A stretch of DNA of 64,000 nucleotides from Medakamo hakoo (GCA_026636295.1 CP089463.1:372001-436000), one strand, 5' to 3'; positions 18,847-32,729 are shown, numbered from the stretch's first letter. The notes: generated from the letters alone by a model not told the origin. Made by a program: numbers and translations.

Positions 18847-19548
18847 ATGACCGACGACGACGACCGACCCACGCTCGGCCCGGCCGCGGCCGCGGCCCTG
18901 GCCGCCTTCCTCGCCGACCAGAGGCAAGAACACTCGGAAGACTTTGGCCTGTCCCAGTTTTGGTACACAGACGAGACAGCTGACAGGGTCGCTGCCGCGG
19001 TCGTGTCTGCGGTTGGGCCCTCTGGCCGGGTGGCGTGCATTTCGTGTCCGAGCCTGTTCAAAGCCCTCCTCCGCCTGGAGACGACGGACGGCAAAGGCAT
19101 GCCGCCCCGCCACGCCCTGCTGGAATTCGACACCCGCTTCGCGTCCCTGGGGACGTTTGCACTCTATGACTACAGGCAACCCGAAGCCATTCCGGAGGGG
19201 TGGGCGGGCGCCTTTGACGCCGTCGTCGCCGACCCGCCCTACCTGTCGGCCGAGTGCCTGGAACGCACGGCCGTGACGGTCAGGGCCCTGGGCAGGCGGC
19301 CGGCCGGCCGCGCCCCCCCACCGCTGCGCGTCTTGCTCTCCGGCGCCGTCGTCCGCGCCACGGCCTGGTCGGCGTTGCGCCTGAAGCCCGTGGCCTTCCG
19401 CCCCGAGCATTCCTGCAAGCTCGGCAATGAGTTCCTCTGCTACACCGACTGCGAGGCCGTGGCGGCCGGCCTGGGCGGGTGGGACGCGGAGTTGGCGCCG
19501 GACGTGGAGGCCGGGGAGGGCGATGCACAGGTCATGGTCAGGTGCTGA
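18847..19548 (+). CDS. EEF1AKMT1: eEF1A lysine methyltransferase 1 (EFM5/N6AMT2 family)
   Basis: A single exon of 233 residues, close to the usual length of about 215. The family methylates a lysine of translation elongation factor 1A using S-adenosylmethionine. The N-terminal region gives GLSQFWYTDETADRVAAAV, the family signature. RVACISCPSLFKALLRLE is the SAM-binding strand and helix. LLEFDTRFASLGTFALYDY and the catalytic FDAVVADPPYLSAECL contain the DPPY motif. A C-terminal strand pair reads PEHSCKLGNEFLCYTD. The ATG at 18847 is the first in frame after a long Arg-rich stretch with no family similarity, so longer starts were rejected. Confidence 0.9.
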   Translation: MTDDDDRPTLGPAAAAALAAFLADQRQEHSEDFGLSQFWYTDETADRVAAAVVSAVGPSGRVACISCPSLFKALLRLETTDGKGMPPRHALLEFDTRFASLGTFALYDYRQPEAIPEGWAGAFDAVVADPPYLSAECLERTAVTVRALGRRPAGRAPPPLRVLLSGAVVRATAWSALRLKPVAFRPEHSCKLGNEFLCYTDCEAVAAGLGGWDAELAPDVEAGEGDAQVMVRC

Positions 19549-19698
19549 GGAGAGGGGAGGTGGATGGTGGCGGGTGGCGGCGACAGGCGAGGTATGAAAA
19601 AAGAGAAAGGACCGGACAGATCCCCGCTCCCACCGCCCCTCATTATTCTTTACATTCCGCCTGCTCTCGAGGGACGAAAGACACTCTTCCGCACAACC

Positions 19699-20523
19699 AT
19701 GCCGACCCTCTCCCCCGTCGACTACGCCACGGACCTGGCCCGCTTTACCGCCGACGTCAGCGACGACGAGGCCGGCGCCCCGCTTGTGCGGCCGCCGTCC
19801 AAGTTCGACAATGACCAGCAACAGGCCGCCCGCCCGCCGCCGCCGCTCTTCGCGGCGGTGGCCGCGCCCGCACGCAGCCCGCGCCCGCACGAGGAGCCCA
19901 CCGCGGGACTAGGACCCGCGTCCGAGGCGGGCGGCGTCGCTGCCGAGGTGGCGGCGGACGCGCCCGTGCCATCGCCCGCGCCCACCGCCGCACAACTCTC
20001 CCCTCCGCGGGCCGCGGCCGCCCACGACGACGACAAAGAAGCTGAAGCGCCGGCCGAGGCCATGGTCGCCGTTAAAGAAGCGCCGGCGCCGGCCAAAGTC
20101 CAGGAAGAGGAAGAAGCCCCGCCACCGGCCGCCGTCATCACCGACGCCGTGCGGCCGCGCGCCACCGTCGTCGCGACGGGTCAGGCCGCGACGGCGGCCG
20201 ACGAAGCCACGCGCGCGCCCGCCGCCTCGGGCCAGGCTGCCGCGCTACCGCCCGCCGCGACGGCGGCCGCCACTGAAGCCCGCCTGCGCGACGGCCTGCG
20301 CCGCGCCCAGGCCCTGACTTCGTCGCTGGTCGCAGACCGCGCGCGCCTGGCCGCGGTGTGGACCCGCCTGGCCGCGCTGGACAACCCGGCGACGGTGGCG
20401 GAGGCCCAGGCCATGGTCGACCGGCTGCAGGTGACGTGTGCGCGAGTGTCCGAGGCCGCGGCGGCCGTGGCCGAGCGCGCCCGCGGCGGTGGGAATGGTG
20501 GGAGTGGAGGTGGGGGGGAGTGA
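19699..20523 (+). CDS. Unknown Ala/Pro/acidic low-complexity protein
   Basis: A single exon of 274 residues; the family is not recognised. It begins MPTLSPVDYATDLARFTADV, a short ordered-looking segment. About 150 residues of Ala/Pro-rich sequence with Glu clusters follow and are probably disordered. The C-terminal 80 residues look helical and may form a coiled coil (EARLRDGLRRAQALTSSLVA, then ARLAAVWTRLAALDNPAT). The last residues are Gly-rich. The gene starts about 150 nt after the methyltransferase stop on the same strand and converges on the ARF gene. A T-run follows the stop. Confidence 0.55.
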   Translation: MPTLSPVDYATDLARFTADVSDDEAGAPLVRPPSKFDNDQQQAARPPPPLFAAVAAPARSPRPHEEPTAGLGPASEAGGVAAEVAADAPVPSPAPTAAQLSPPRAAAAHDDDKEAEAPAEAMVAVKEAPAPAKVQEEEEAPPPAAVITDAVRPRATVVATGQAATAADEATRAPAASGQAAALPPAATAAATEARLRDGLRRAQALTSSLVADRARLAAVWTRLAALDNPATVAEAQAMVDRLQVTCARVSEAAAAVAERARGGGNGGSGGGGE

Positions 20524-20690
20524 ACGCCTTTTTTTCTTTTCGGCGCGTGCCAGTGGCTTCCGTCCGCACACCCCCGAGCGTGCAAGAGAGAACACGAGAG
20601 AGTGAGAGAGTGAAAGAGGGCGTGTGAAACAGAGCGCGCCCGAAAAAAAAAACCGTGCTTTCTTTTCTTAACAGGCCGCCACCAAAAATC

Positions 20691-21929
20691 TCACTGCCCA
20701 TCCGCCTGCGGCAACGGCCGTCCCGCGTGCATCGCTTTCAGGGTAGCAGCAAGCCAGTCCAAGCCTTCGTACAGGCCTTTTGTTTGCGGGGGAAGGGATG
20801 GAGGGGACATGAGACGGGGTGGCGGATGGATGGTGAGGGTCGAACGTGCAGACGGGCGGCGAAGAAAAAACGAACTCACCTTCGCCCTTGGTCGCGACCG
20901 CGCCCTGCACATGCCACTTCCGCCCGCGCAAGTCGGCCAGCCCAAACGCGGCGCACAGTTCAGCCGTGGACAGCGCGCCCGGCAAGTCCTGCTTGTTCGC
21001 GAAGATGAGGATGCCCGCGTCGCGCATCAGCGGGTCGCCGATGATCGTCCGGAACTCGGCCGCCGCCCGCGGCACGCGCTCGCGGTCGGCGCAGTCGACG
21101 ACGTAGATCAAGCCGTCCGTGTTGGTGAAGTAGTGGCGCCAGAGCGGGCGCAGTTTTTCCTGGAGTTGGTGGGTGAGTGTGGACGGGCGGTGAGGGAGGT
21201 TTGACCGCCCCGCGCGCCTCGTGAGGACCCCCTCCCCTCCCGCACGCCCCGACACCACGCCCCTCCTTACCTGGCCGCCCACGTCCCAGACCGTGAACAG
21301 CACGTTCTTGTACTGGACCTTCTCCACGTTGAAGCCTGGAAGGGTGTGGGAGGGCGGGAAAACGGCGTGAGGCGTGGGGAGTGGAGGGGAGGCGCCCACC
21401 ACCCTCCCCCACCATCCACCGGCCCATCCCCTCCCGTCTTCTTCTCTTACCAATCGTCGGCACGGTGGACAGGATTTCGCCGATGTGCAGCTTGTACAGG
21501 ATGGTCGTCTTGCCCGCCGCGTCCAGGCCGAGCATGACGACCTGGGTGTGCGGGGTGGACGGGCGGGGAGGTGAGAGGAGGGGGAGGGGGCCCTGTTGCT
21601 CTCCCGGCGCCGAGGCGCGCTGTGCTGTCTCTCGTCAAAACGGCCCGCCGGGCGGCCGTGCACGCGCCCACCGCACACGCCATCCACACACGCGGAGAGC
21701 GTAGATCTCGCCCCACGCCCTGGGCGGACCGGGAGGCGCCCGCAGTGCTCCCGCATCCCCGAGCGTTGTCCCTCCTCCCCCACTCACACCGCGCGCGCGC
21801 TCCGCGCGGCCGATGCTCCGCTCGCCTGCTCTCTCGCCGCACCCAGCACACACCAACCCTTTCCCAACTCACCCGCATCTCCCGCGTGCCAAACAGGCTG
21901 TCAAACAGCTTGCGGAAGCTGAAGCCCAT
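20691..21929 (-). CDS. ARF: ADP-ribosylation factor GTPase (ARF class)
   Basis: Five exons on the minus strand: 21929-21873, 21541-21451, 21335-21271, 21159-20880 and 20776-20691. All phases agree and they give 192 residues (ARF1 has 181). The GTPase regulates coat recruitment in vesicle traffic. It starts [14 protein letters not shown], with Gly2 available for N-myristoylation. G1 is GLDAAGKTT, the switch 1 region is STVPTIGFNVE, the interswitch and G3 are [18 protein letters not shown]4 is [10 protein letters not shown] and G5 is [17 protein letters not shown]. Substitutions against ARF1 (for example [16 protein letters not shown]) suggest a diverged ARF rather than an ARL. Four introns make it the most intron-rich gene here; intron 3 (111 nt) is stop-free in frame. 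The gene is divergent from the SET-domain gene. Confidence 0.92.
21542..21872 (-). other. First intron of the ARF gene
   Basis: This 331-nt intron separates the N-terminal helix exon from the P-loop exon (donor GTGAGT, acceptor GCACACCCAG). I see no gene or conserved structure in it. Confidence 0.6.
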
Positions 21930-22329
21930 GGCTGGATGGAGAAAGAGACTGGGCCCGCCCCGTCTAAACAGAAAAGCTACAGAAAAAAAAACGCCGCGCC
22001 CAGACTCGGCCGACTAGGTTGGTGTTTGCCTGCCGCCGCGCCACGCAGCGCGCGCTCAGGGCTGGTGCAGTGGTGCGCGCGTGTGTGTGGGTCGCGCGGA
22101 AGAGAGGGAGGTGAGGCGCGCACTGGGGCCCCGTCTTGGCCGCGTGTTCTGTTTTCACCACTCGGGGAAGGAGAGAGTGCGAGCGCAGGTTGCGCGGCCG
22201 CACAGCCCTCTGCCCATTCATTCATTTTTCTTCGTCCCGCAACCGCGCCGTGGGGGGAAGCCGATTCCCCGCGCGCGCTCCGGCGCTGGCAACGGTGGCG
22301 TGCGAGCAGCGCACATCGCATCCCCACCC
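21930..22329. promoter_or_regulatory. Divergent region between ARF and the SET-domain gene
   Basis: These 400 bases lie between two outward-pointing starts. A run of nine As lies near 21978-21988, on the ARF side. No TATA-like element or other clear motif is visible. Confidence 0.4.
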
Positions 22330-25300
22330 ATGGCCGACCCGGCCACGGGTCCGGCCGTCGCGGGCGGCCTGGACGCTGCGCAGGCCCCACCGCCGCCAGC
22401 TCCATCATCTCAGCAACGCCGCAACGGCGGCCCGCCCGGCGGCGCGTTGCCCCGCCTGGAATTGGGTGCCCTGGTGACGGCGCCCGTTGCTGGGCGTGGA
22501 ACCGCGGTGCCGGTGAGTTTGGTTGCCGGGGTGCACGGCGTGGGCGACACACCACAAAAACGCACACGGCTAGGCCGCGTCGACTCACCCCCGCACACAA
22601 CCCTCTCCTCCCCCCACCCAGGCCCTCGTCATCGACCCGGCGACCGCGCCGTCGTCAGTCCGCCGCCAGCGGGCGACGGACCACGTATGCTTACTGTTCT
22701 TGGGCCCTGGAACTGGCGGCGGCGGGCAGCAGCGCGATTTCGGCTGGGCGCCCGAACCGGCCGTCCTGCCGTATGAACGGTCCCACGCGAAGGCCGCCGC
22801 CGCCGCCGCCGCCGGCAGCGGCGGCGACGGCCTGGCCGCAGCCGTGGTGGAAGCCGACAGCATCGTGTCCGGTGTCCTGGACGCGTCTGTGCTGGTAGAA
22901 GCGGCCGCCGCGGCCGTCGCCGCCGCTGAATCCACACACGGCCCGACCTGCTCGTCGTGCGACGCCGCACTCACAGCCGGTGAGGCCGGCACCGCGTTCC
23001 GCCTGGCGGGCCTGGCCGTGCCGGGTGTCGTGGTGGCCGCGACGGCGGCTGAGGATGCGGCGGCGGTGAAACGTGACGGCGGACAAGCCCTGCCACCCGC
23101 TCCCCCACTCCTCCACCTCCCACCGCTCCCGCCCGGCGTGACCGGCCGGTGCGCTGCGTGCGACGCCCAGTTCGCCGACGGCACCTACTGCCCCATCTGC
23201 GCCCGGGCCTGGCACGCTGCGGAGAATGACATGGTCGCGTGCGATGAGTGCGGGCTGTGGGTGCATTTCCGGTGCGATGCGTCGGGCAGGGCGGCGGACG
23301 CGGCGGCCGCGGGTGAGGGTGGCCCGCCCTTCGCCTGCCCGGCCTGCCGAGGGGATGCGGGGAGGGACGCGGCGCTGGCCGCCCTGGCCGCCGCCAAAGC
23401 CGCGGCGGAAGCCATCGTCCCGCGAAAGAAACGGGCGCGGTCGGCCTATAATTTATACGCGGCGGAGGCTCACCACTCGGTGCGTGGCGGCGGTCGTGGC
23501 GGTGGCGGGTCCACGGCCGAGGACTTCAAGGCCGCCGCCACGGCGGTCGCGGCCGGGTGGCGGGCCTTGCCGGCACCCGCCCGGGCCCGGTACGAAGCGG
23601 CTGCGGCTATCGAAGCCCGGTCCGCGGCACGGGAAAAAGCGGCGGCGGCCGCGGCGGCGGCCCGGTACGAGCGCATGGCCGCCTCGGCCAGAGCCGCCGG
23701 GTTTTTGAACCCGGCGGAGGAGGAGGAGGAAGGCGGAGGAGGCCAAAAAGCCGGCGGCAAGAAAGGCAAGTCAGCCAAGCGTGCGGCGCCGGCCGGCATG
23801 CGTGGCGGGTCTTTACCCAAACGCCAGGCGGCGGCGGCGGCGCCGGCGGTGGCAGCCGCAGCCGTGGACGCGGACGACGACGACGGCGACGGCGGTGGCC
23901 TGTGGGTCGGCGGCGGCCGCGGCGGCGGTGGAGGCCCGCCCTCGCTCCTTTTCGACGCGCCGCCCGGCCCGAGCGCGGACGGCGCTGGCACCGCTCCCGG
24001 CTCCTCGCTCCTTTCTTTACCTTCCGTCGACCCGTCGCCCGCGCCGTCGTTCTCAGCCGGTGGCGGCGCCGGCGGCGGCGGACCCGGCACAGGCGGCGGT
24101 GGCGGCACCACGAGCAGCCGCGGCCTGCTGTGGCCGCCGCCACCGCCGTCGTCTGGCCCGCCGGACGACGAGTGCCCGCCGTCGTCCGGGGGGGCGGTCC
24201 TGGGCGGCGGCGAGCGTTCCTCGCTGTCCGTGCCCCAGCAGCAGCCAGGCGAGAGCGTGGGGCACGTCCCACCTGCCACCCCACTCCTGGCCGGCGTCCC
24301 GGCCCAAATCGCGGTCACGGCGGGCCGGGCGGGCGGCCAGGGCGTGTTTGTGCTGGCCACCCGGCGAGTCGTGTGCGCGTGCGTGCCCTGTGCGGCGGGA
24401 GCCGTCGCCGCCATGGCTGGGGGCCTACCCCCACCAGACATGGCGCCCGTCGAGTTCGCCGTCCATGGCGGCGTCGGGCCCGTGTCGGCCAAAAAATGGC
24501 GGGCCGCGCTGCGGGTCGTGCCGGGAGGCGGCGCGCCCGACGTGCCGGCGGGCGCGCCGCCCGTCCCTCTGGGCTCCTGGCTGGACAAGTGGGGGCTGAG
24601 CGGACCTCAGACCGCTGCTGCTGCACCTGCTCCACCACCCGCCGTCGGCGCCAAGCGGGGCCGTGGGCGCCCGCCCAAGGCCGCCGGTGGTGGCGGCGGC
24701 GCGGCTGGGCTGCGCGCGGCCGCGGCGGCCACAGGCGCCGCCGCCGCCGCGTCCGGTGGTGGCCCCTCCGCCCCCGCCATTCCGAACCCACGCACCGGCT
24801 ATGTCAATGAGCCCTGGCTGCTGACGGCCCGGACGCCGCCCTGGCCGCCAGGCGTGCCCCTGCCGTCGACCGCCAACGCCTGGCGCCCGCTCCCCGCGCG
24901 CTGGGCGGGCGACCGGTGCGCTGTGTGCTTTGGCGACGCCGACTTTGCGGCCGACCAGTTTGTCGGGTGCGGGCGGTGTGGCCTGGTCGTCCACCAGTCG
25001 TGCTACGGCGTCAAAACCCTGCCGAGCGTGGAGGGCGCGTGGCGGTGCGACGGGTGCGCGGTGGTCGAGCGCGGCGGTGGTGGCGGCCCGGCCGTGTCCG
25101 ACGCCGCCACGGCCTACGACGACGGCGCCGCCAGCGCCGACCCAGACGCCCCACCCCTGCATCGCGGTGCGTCGTCCGCCACCCGCCCGCCGCACTGCTG
25201 CCTGTGCCCCGTCGCGGGCGGCGCGCTGCGCCCCGCCGACGTCGGCGACGAGCGCGGGCCGTGCGTCTGGGCGCACCTGGCCTGCTCGCACTGGTTCCCG

Positions 25301-28300
25301 GGCGTCGCCGTGTCGGACCCGGAGACCATGCAGCCTATCACGGGCGTGACCCGCATCCCCAAAGTGCGGTGGAGCCTGGAGTGCGATGTGTGCGGCCAGC
25401 GGTGCGGCGCGGTCGTCCGGTGCAAGGGCAGGGACCGGGGGGAGGCGTGCGGGCGCGCGTTCCACCCCCTGTGCGGGCGGGCCGCCGGCTTTGAGCTGGA
25501 CACGACGGCCGGGCCCGACGAGTCGGTCGCGTACCTGGTCATGCGGTGTGGCGCTCACGGCAGCCGGCTGGCGGGGGAGAGCGTGGCCGACGCGTGCGCC
25601 CGGCGGGCGGCGGCGGCCGGGTTCACGCTGCTGGACGCGGGCGACGCGTCGGCCGCGGCGGCTGCGCGCGCACGTGCGGTCGCCGCGGCAGCCGCGGCCG
25701 CGGGGACCTGCGCGGCGGCCGCGGACGACGACGCGCCTGACACCGTCACCGCCACGCGCCGCCTGTTCAATGGCCTGCCGTACCCGCCGCCGCCCGCCCT
25801 GCCCGTCCCGCGGCCGCCGCGTGAGTTTGGTTGTGCCCGGTGCACGCCCTGGCCCGGCTGGGGCGACGGCGGCGCGCGCGTCTCGCACGGCACGGGCGTC
25901 GGCTGCACGACGGCAGCCGGGTGGTGGGTGCCGCCCAAACCGGCCGACCCGCCGCCCGAACCGGTCGACCTGCCCCCGCCACCGCCCACGCGCGCGCCGT
26001 CCCCGCCGCCCGCGCCGCTGGCGGGCACCGCCCCGCGCGCCAAGCGCCGCCCGCCGTCCCCACCCCCCGCCCGCCTGGATCCACTGCCACGCGGCCTACC
26101 GCCCGCCCTGCCCGTCGCTTGCAACGGCAAAGCCGGGCTGCTGGATCCACGCACCCTCAGGGTGCGGGCGCCGTGGATCGAGTACGAAGCGCCCGTGCTC
26201 ATCCCGGGCGCGGCCCCGCAGCAGTGCCCTGTGGGCGTGCCGGCCGGCGGCCCCGTCTCGGCCTCCAAATTCGAGGCCCTGTGCGGGCGGGGCGAGTCCA
26301 AGAAATGGAGGACGTCCCTGCTTGTGTTGCCGGTCGACCTGGCGGGCGACTGGCCGGGCATGGCGGCCGCGGCGGTCGCAGCGCAGGAGGCGCTGGCGGG
26401 CGGCGGGCGGCCACCCCACCCGACGTTCCAGGACTGGCTGGCCGCGTCCCGGGTCGGCAAGGACGCCCTGCACCGCCTGTCCGTCAACGCGGATGCGGTG
26501 GCAGCGTACGAGTCGCACGTGGCCGAGCAGGCGTCCAAGCTCGTGCGGGGCGCGTTCAGGGCCGTGGTCGGACAGGCGGAAGGGCCTGCCGCCGCGGCCG
26601 CGTTCGGTGAGAGCGCAGCCGCCCCTTCTTCGGCCGAGGGCACGCCGCCGCCGGCCGACGCCCTGGACGGCGCGCCTCCTGCCGCCGGTGAGGGCGCGTC
26701 TGTGGCCGGCCCGCCGCCGCTGGGCGAGGAAGGCGGCGATGACGGCGCCGACGCGCCGGCGACAACGGTGCTGGCGGGCGCGTCGGCCGCGGGCACCGCG
26801 CGCGCGCAGCCGCGCCTGGGCAGCCGCGTCCGCGTGTTCTGGCCGCGGGACGGCGACTGGTATGAGGGCGTCGTCGTCGCGCACGGGGCGGGGCGGTACG
26901 CGCACGCCTTTGCCGCGGCGGCGGGCAAGGCCCCACCCACCGTGCCACGCCGGTCCCGCGTCTTTTATTTTTTCGACGGGCGGTCTGCCTGGCACGACCT
27001 GGGCGTGGAGGTGTGGGCGGGGCGGTGCGTGGTCGTGCGGGAGGGCGCGCCCGTCGTGCCGTCTCGCAAAGCGGCGCTGCTGGCTGTGGCGGCGGCGGCT
27101 GCAGCTGCAGCGGCGGCGGCGGCTGGTGAAATGATGGAGGTGGACGGCGGCGGCGGCGTCAAAGCGGAGGAAGGTGGTGGTGGTGGTGGTGGTGGTGGTG
27201 GTGGTGGTGGTGGAGAGCCCCACCCGCGCCCGCGCCCGCGTCCGCCCACGGCCGTCAAGGCCGAAGCAGAAGGCGTTGACGGGCCGCCGGACGACCCGTC
27301 CGCCGGCCCCACCATCCCCACCCCCCGCCCGCCCCAGTCCGCCGTCGGCCGCCGCGTCGGCGTCTGGTGGGGTGGCGACGCCCGGTACTACTACGCCACC
27401 GTGGAGGCGTGGGATCGCGCGACGGGGCGCCACCTGGTGTGGTACGAAGCCGACGGCGAGCGCGAGTGGCTGGACTTGGCGGGCGCGGTGGACGCGGGCG
27501 GCCACGGCTGCGGCCCGCCGCCGCCGCCGCCCCCACCCCCCAAGCCCTCCAAGCGGTGGGGGGGCGGGTGCGGGGAGGTCGGCCGGCGCGGCGAGGACGG
27601 GGAGGACGAGGACGAGGGCGTGCGGGTGGTGTGGCCCGCGACCGAGGCGGAAGCCGCGGCCGCGGCCGCCGCCGCCGCGGAGAAGCGGGCGGCCGAAACC
27701 GCGGCCGCCGAAGCGCCGCCGGCGTACGTCCTGGAAGCGGCGGCCGAGGCGGCCGAGGCGTCGGACGGCGGCGGCGGCGGCGGCGGCGCCGACCCGCCCT
27801 CGGCGCCCGGCCCGCGCGGCGTCGCGGTCGTGTGCGGGCCGGCCCGCGGCTGGTTCAACGCGGCCCGGTCGACCGTCACCCTGGCGTCCGGCGGTGGGCG
27901 CATTGTGTCCGCCACCGAATTCGAGCGCCTGGGCGGGCGGGGTGGGGCCAAGCGGTGGCGCACGTCCGTCCGCGTCGACCGGGGCGGCGGCGTGCCCGGC
28001 CCGCCGCTCTCCGACTGGCTCGCGGCCCACGGCCTGGACGGGTCCGCCGCCTCGGCGGCGGCCGCGGCCGCCGCAGCCGCCCGTGGGCGACACGGCACGC
28101 GCGGCGCGGCCGCGGCGGCGGCGGACGTGACGCCCGCGGGCGTGCCGCTCGACGCGCACTTGGCGGAGCAGGCGCGGCGCCGCGTCACCTCGCACATCGC
28201 CGCCGCCGCCGTCGGCCTGGTCCCCACCCTGCCCGCGGGCCACAAGCCCGGGTGTGCGTGTTCGGTGTGCAGGCAGGTGCGCCGGTCGGCGCGCGTGTGG

Positions 28301-29197
28301 AAGGAGGCCGGCCTGAAGGCGGGCGGCGAGGAGGACGGGGGAGAGGAGGGCGGGGACGCGGGCAGTGCAGAGCCCGACGCCCCCGCCCCGCCGCCCCGCC
28401 GCCGCCGCCCGGCCGCCCGGTGGGGCAAACGGGCGTACGTGTCTGCCGTGCCGGCGCTGGACCGCCGGCCCGGGCCGACGGCACTGGAAGACCTGCCGGC
28501 GTGGCGGTGTTGGAGCGAGGACGAGTGGGCGGCCGTGGCGTGGGGGGGAGGGGGAGGCGCGGGCGGGGAGGCCGCCGCCGCCCCGCGCCGCCCGCCCGCG
28601 TCAGACGGCCTCCCGCCCGCCCCAGGCTCCACGCCCGCCGAGGCGGCGGCGCTGCCCCCGCCCGCCCGCCTGGCCGCCGCCACGGCCTCCGAGCGCGCCC
28701 GCCTGACATTCGGCAAGTCCGGCCTCGCCGGGTGGGGCCTGTTTGCGACGGCGCCCATCCCCGCGGGCGCCTGGGTCGCCCAGTACCGCGGCCTCGTCCT
28801 GCGGCCGGGGCCCATCGCCGCCGCGCGTGAAGCCGCGTACCGCCGGTCCGGCGCGGACTGCTACCTATTCGCCAGCGACGACGGGTGCGTCGTCGACTCG
28901 ACGACCGCGGGGGCGGTCGGCCGATTCGCCAACCACGGGTGCGAGCCGTCCCTCTTCCCACGCACCGTCTGCGTCCTGCCGCCGCCGGCGGGTGCGGACG
29001 GCGACGACAACGCACCGCCGCCGCCAGACTGGGCCCGCCCCCTGCGCCTGGGCGCGCGCCGCATCGTGCTCATCGCCCGCACGGACATCCTGCCGGGGCA
29101 GGAGCTGACGTTTGACTACCGCCTGGCGGCCGAGGGCGAGGCCGACGCGATTGCCTGCGGGTGCGGGGCGCCCGCCTGCCGGGGGCGGCTCAACTGA
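22330..29197 (+). CDS. Trithorax/ATX-type SET-domain histone methyltransferase with PHD, HMG, Tudor-like and SAND-like modules
   Basis: Two exons, 22330-22512 and 22622-29197, encode 2252 residues. The approximate domain order is as follows. A PWWP-like segment lies at 80-120 (VCLLFLGPG, FGWAPEP). A PHD-type Cys cluster lies at 235-305 (CPICARAWH, ACDECGLWVHFRCD). An HMG-box lies at 330-408 (RSAYNLYAAEAHHS). A SAND-like KKWRAALRV repeat is at 668-721. A PHD plus extended PHD spans 825-1041 (CAVCFGDAD, CGLVVHQSCYGV, CAHLACSHWF-like and CGRAFHPLCGRAAGFEL). A second SAND-like repeat is at 1225-1338 and a Tudor-like domain at 1459-1551. A Gly run is followed by a second Tudor-like domain at 1635-1685. 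A third SAND-like repeat is at 1794-1868. The SET domain (2087-2235) has GLAGWGLFATAPIPAG, RFANHGCEPSLFPRTV and ELTFDYRL, with post-SET CGCGAPACRGRLN. ATX-type enzymes methylate histone H3 Lys4; I infer that here. FYR domains were not seen. Confidence 0.88.
27174..27212 (+). repeat. In-frame GGT trinucleotide repeat in the SET-domain gene
   Basis: A run of about 13 GGT units encodes a poly-Gly stretch at about residue 1580, between the two Tudor-like domains. It lies in a linker, where length variation should be tolerated. Confidence 0.9.
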
Positions 29198-29379
29198 GGC
29201 GCGGCGCGCCGGGCGCGCGTGCGTGCGTGCACTGCCTAGTGGGGAGGGGGGTGCGGGGGGCGGGGCGTCCCCCTTTGAAACGTGGGCCAAAGACTGCCCT
29301 TTTCCATTTCTTGCATCATCCCATCCCAAGCCCCCCGACCCGCCACCCACACGACCCGCCCGACCGTCCCCCAACTCCA

Positions 29380-30279
29380 CTACCACTCAATCTTGGCTCG
29401 CCGCTCCTTCTTCTTGTCCGACTTGGCTTTCTTCGCCACCAGCCGGTTTTCGTTGGCGATTTTCTTCTGTTTCTCCACCTGCCTCGCTTTCTCTGGGTCG
29501 ACCTCGACCGGGATGAGCGTTTCGGCCGCGCCGTCCAAAATGGCTTGCATTTTGGACAGGGCGTCATCCACGTTGTCGGCCTGGGACCGCGTCTTGGTGG
29601 ACGTGACGACGAGCGCGCCTTCTTTGTTGATGCGCTTCTTTTCGGTGCGGGTCAAGACGGCCGCGAGGTCGGGCGCCAGCCACCCCGCCGACGCCGCCGC
29701 CGCCAGGTCCAGCCGCATGTCAACCTTTGTGTTGACTTTGTTGACGTTCTGGCCGCCCGCGCCACCGGACCGGGCAAAGGCGATGGTCACGTCGTCTGTT
29801 TTTGTTCCCAGGGCGTGGATGATGGAAAACGGAGGTGAGCGAGCGAGCGTTGGGAGCGAGCCTCGCGGCGCGGGCGCGGCGCGAGAAAAAAAAAAACACA
29901 GCCCCCCATGCCGACCGTCTCCTCACCTCCCTCACTTACCTCTACCAATGCGTTTCACAATGTCGCCCGGCGATTTGGGCGGCGGGTCCCGGACGAACGA
30001 CGCGGACGCGCCGTCGCTGTCGTCGCTGGCCGATGCGTCGCCGCCCGACGCGGCGCGCGTGTGCAGGGACGTGGGCAGACCCGCACGGCCGAATCGTGAG
30101 GGTGCGAGGCATGCGCAGGGTGTCCACATCCCGGGCGGTGAGGTGGACAGGGGTGCGCAGGGCGCGGCGAGGCGGGGGAGGGCGTGCAAGGTGGACGGCC
30201 GCCCGGCTAGCCCAGGCCTGCGGGCGGCCAGGGCGGCCGTGACGACGGCCCGACGCAGGAACAGGGTGGAGGCGGGCAT
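29380..30279 (-). CDS. ICT1: ICT1/ArfB-type peptidyl-tRNA hydrolase (release-factor GGQ domain)
   Basis: Two exons on the minus strand, 30279-29940 and 29795-29380, encode 251 residues. The family hydrolyses peptidyl-tRNA on stalled organelle ribosomes. Exon 1 holds a long organelle presequence (MPASTLFLRRAVVTAALAAR) and an acidic Ser/Asp linker. Exon 2 contains the GGQ loop in ARSGGAGGQNVNKVNTKVD, exactly the RF-1 domain pattern. It also has LTRTEKKRINKEGALVVTST and the basic C-terminal tail (KKAKSDKKKERRAKIEW) that enters the mRNA channel in ICT1/ArfB. No codon-recognition domain is present, so it is not a canonical RF1. The 144-nt intron starts GTAAGTGA, so retention would stop translation; a run of about 12 Ts in the sense direction lies in it. 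Confidence 0.9.
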
Positions 30280-30495
30280 TGTCGGGAGGCGCGTGTCAGT
30301 GAGGCCCCTCACCGGAGAAGAGAAGCAGTGCGCGCCCTCGCTCCTCCCCGCCGGCCGCACTCTGCTGGACAGATGGATGATGAGAGGTGTGTGAGAGGCG
30401 AGGGGTCGGGCGCACAACCACAAAACACAAAGCGGGGCGCGGCGGGGGCCCGCGCCGCCCTCGGCGCAACCCACCCAACCCGCCACGCACACACG
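30280..30495. promoter_or_regulatory. Bidirectional promoter between ICT1 and the ATG14-like gene
   Basis: These 216 bases lie between outward-pointing starts and must carry both promoters. I see no TATA box or repeated motif. Confidence 0.4.
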
Positions 30496-32631
<2,136 letters not shown>

Positions 32632-32729
32632 AGAGCCCCAAGTTTGTTAGACACACGCAAAGCGAAAACATTCTTTTTTGTTGGCGCGCCCCCACGCGCA
32701 CTCTCGCTCCCCCCCCCTTCCCCTCGCCC

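Noticed and set aside
27174-27212. GGT repeat as a possible regulatory G-quadruplex
   Set aside because: It is in frame within a linker of the SET-domain protein and is adequately explained as a poly-Gly expansion.
26096-28243. A 715-residue minus-strand frame opposite the SET-domain gene
   Set aside because: No recognisable domain; fully overlaps the PHD/Tudor/SET coding frame.
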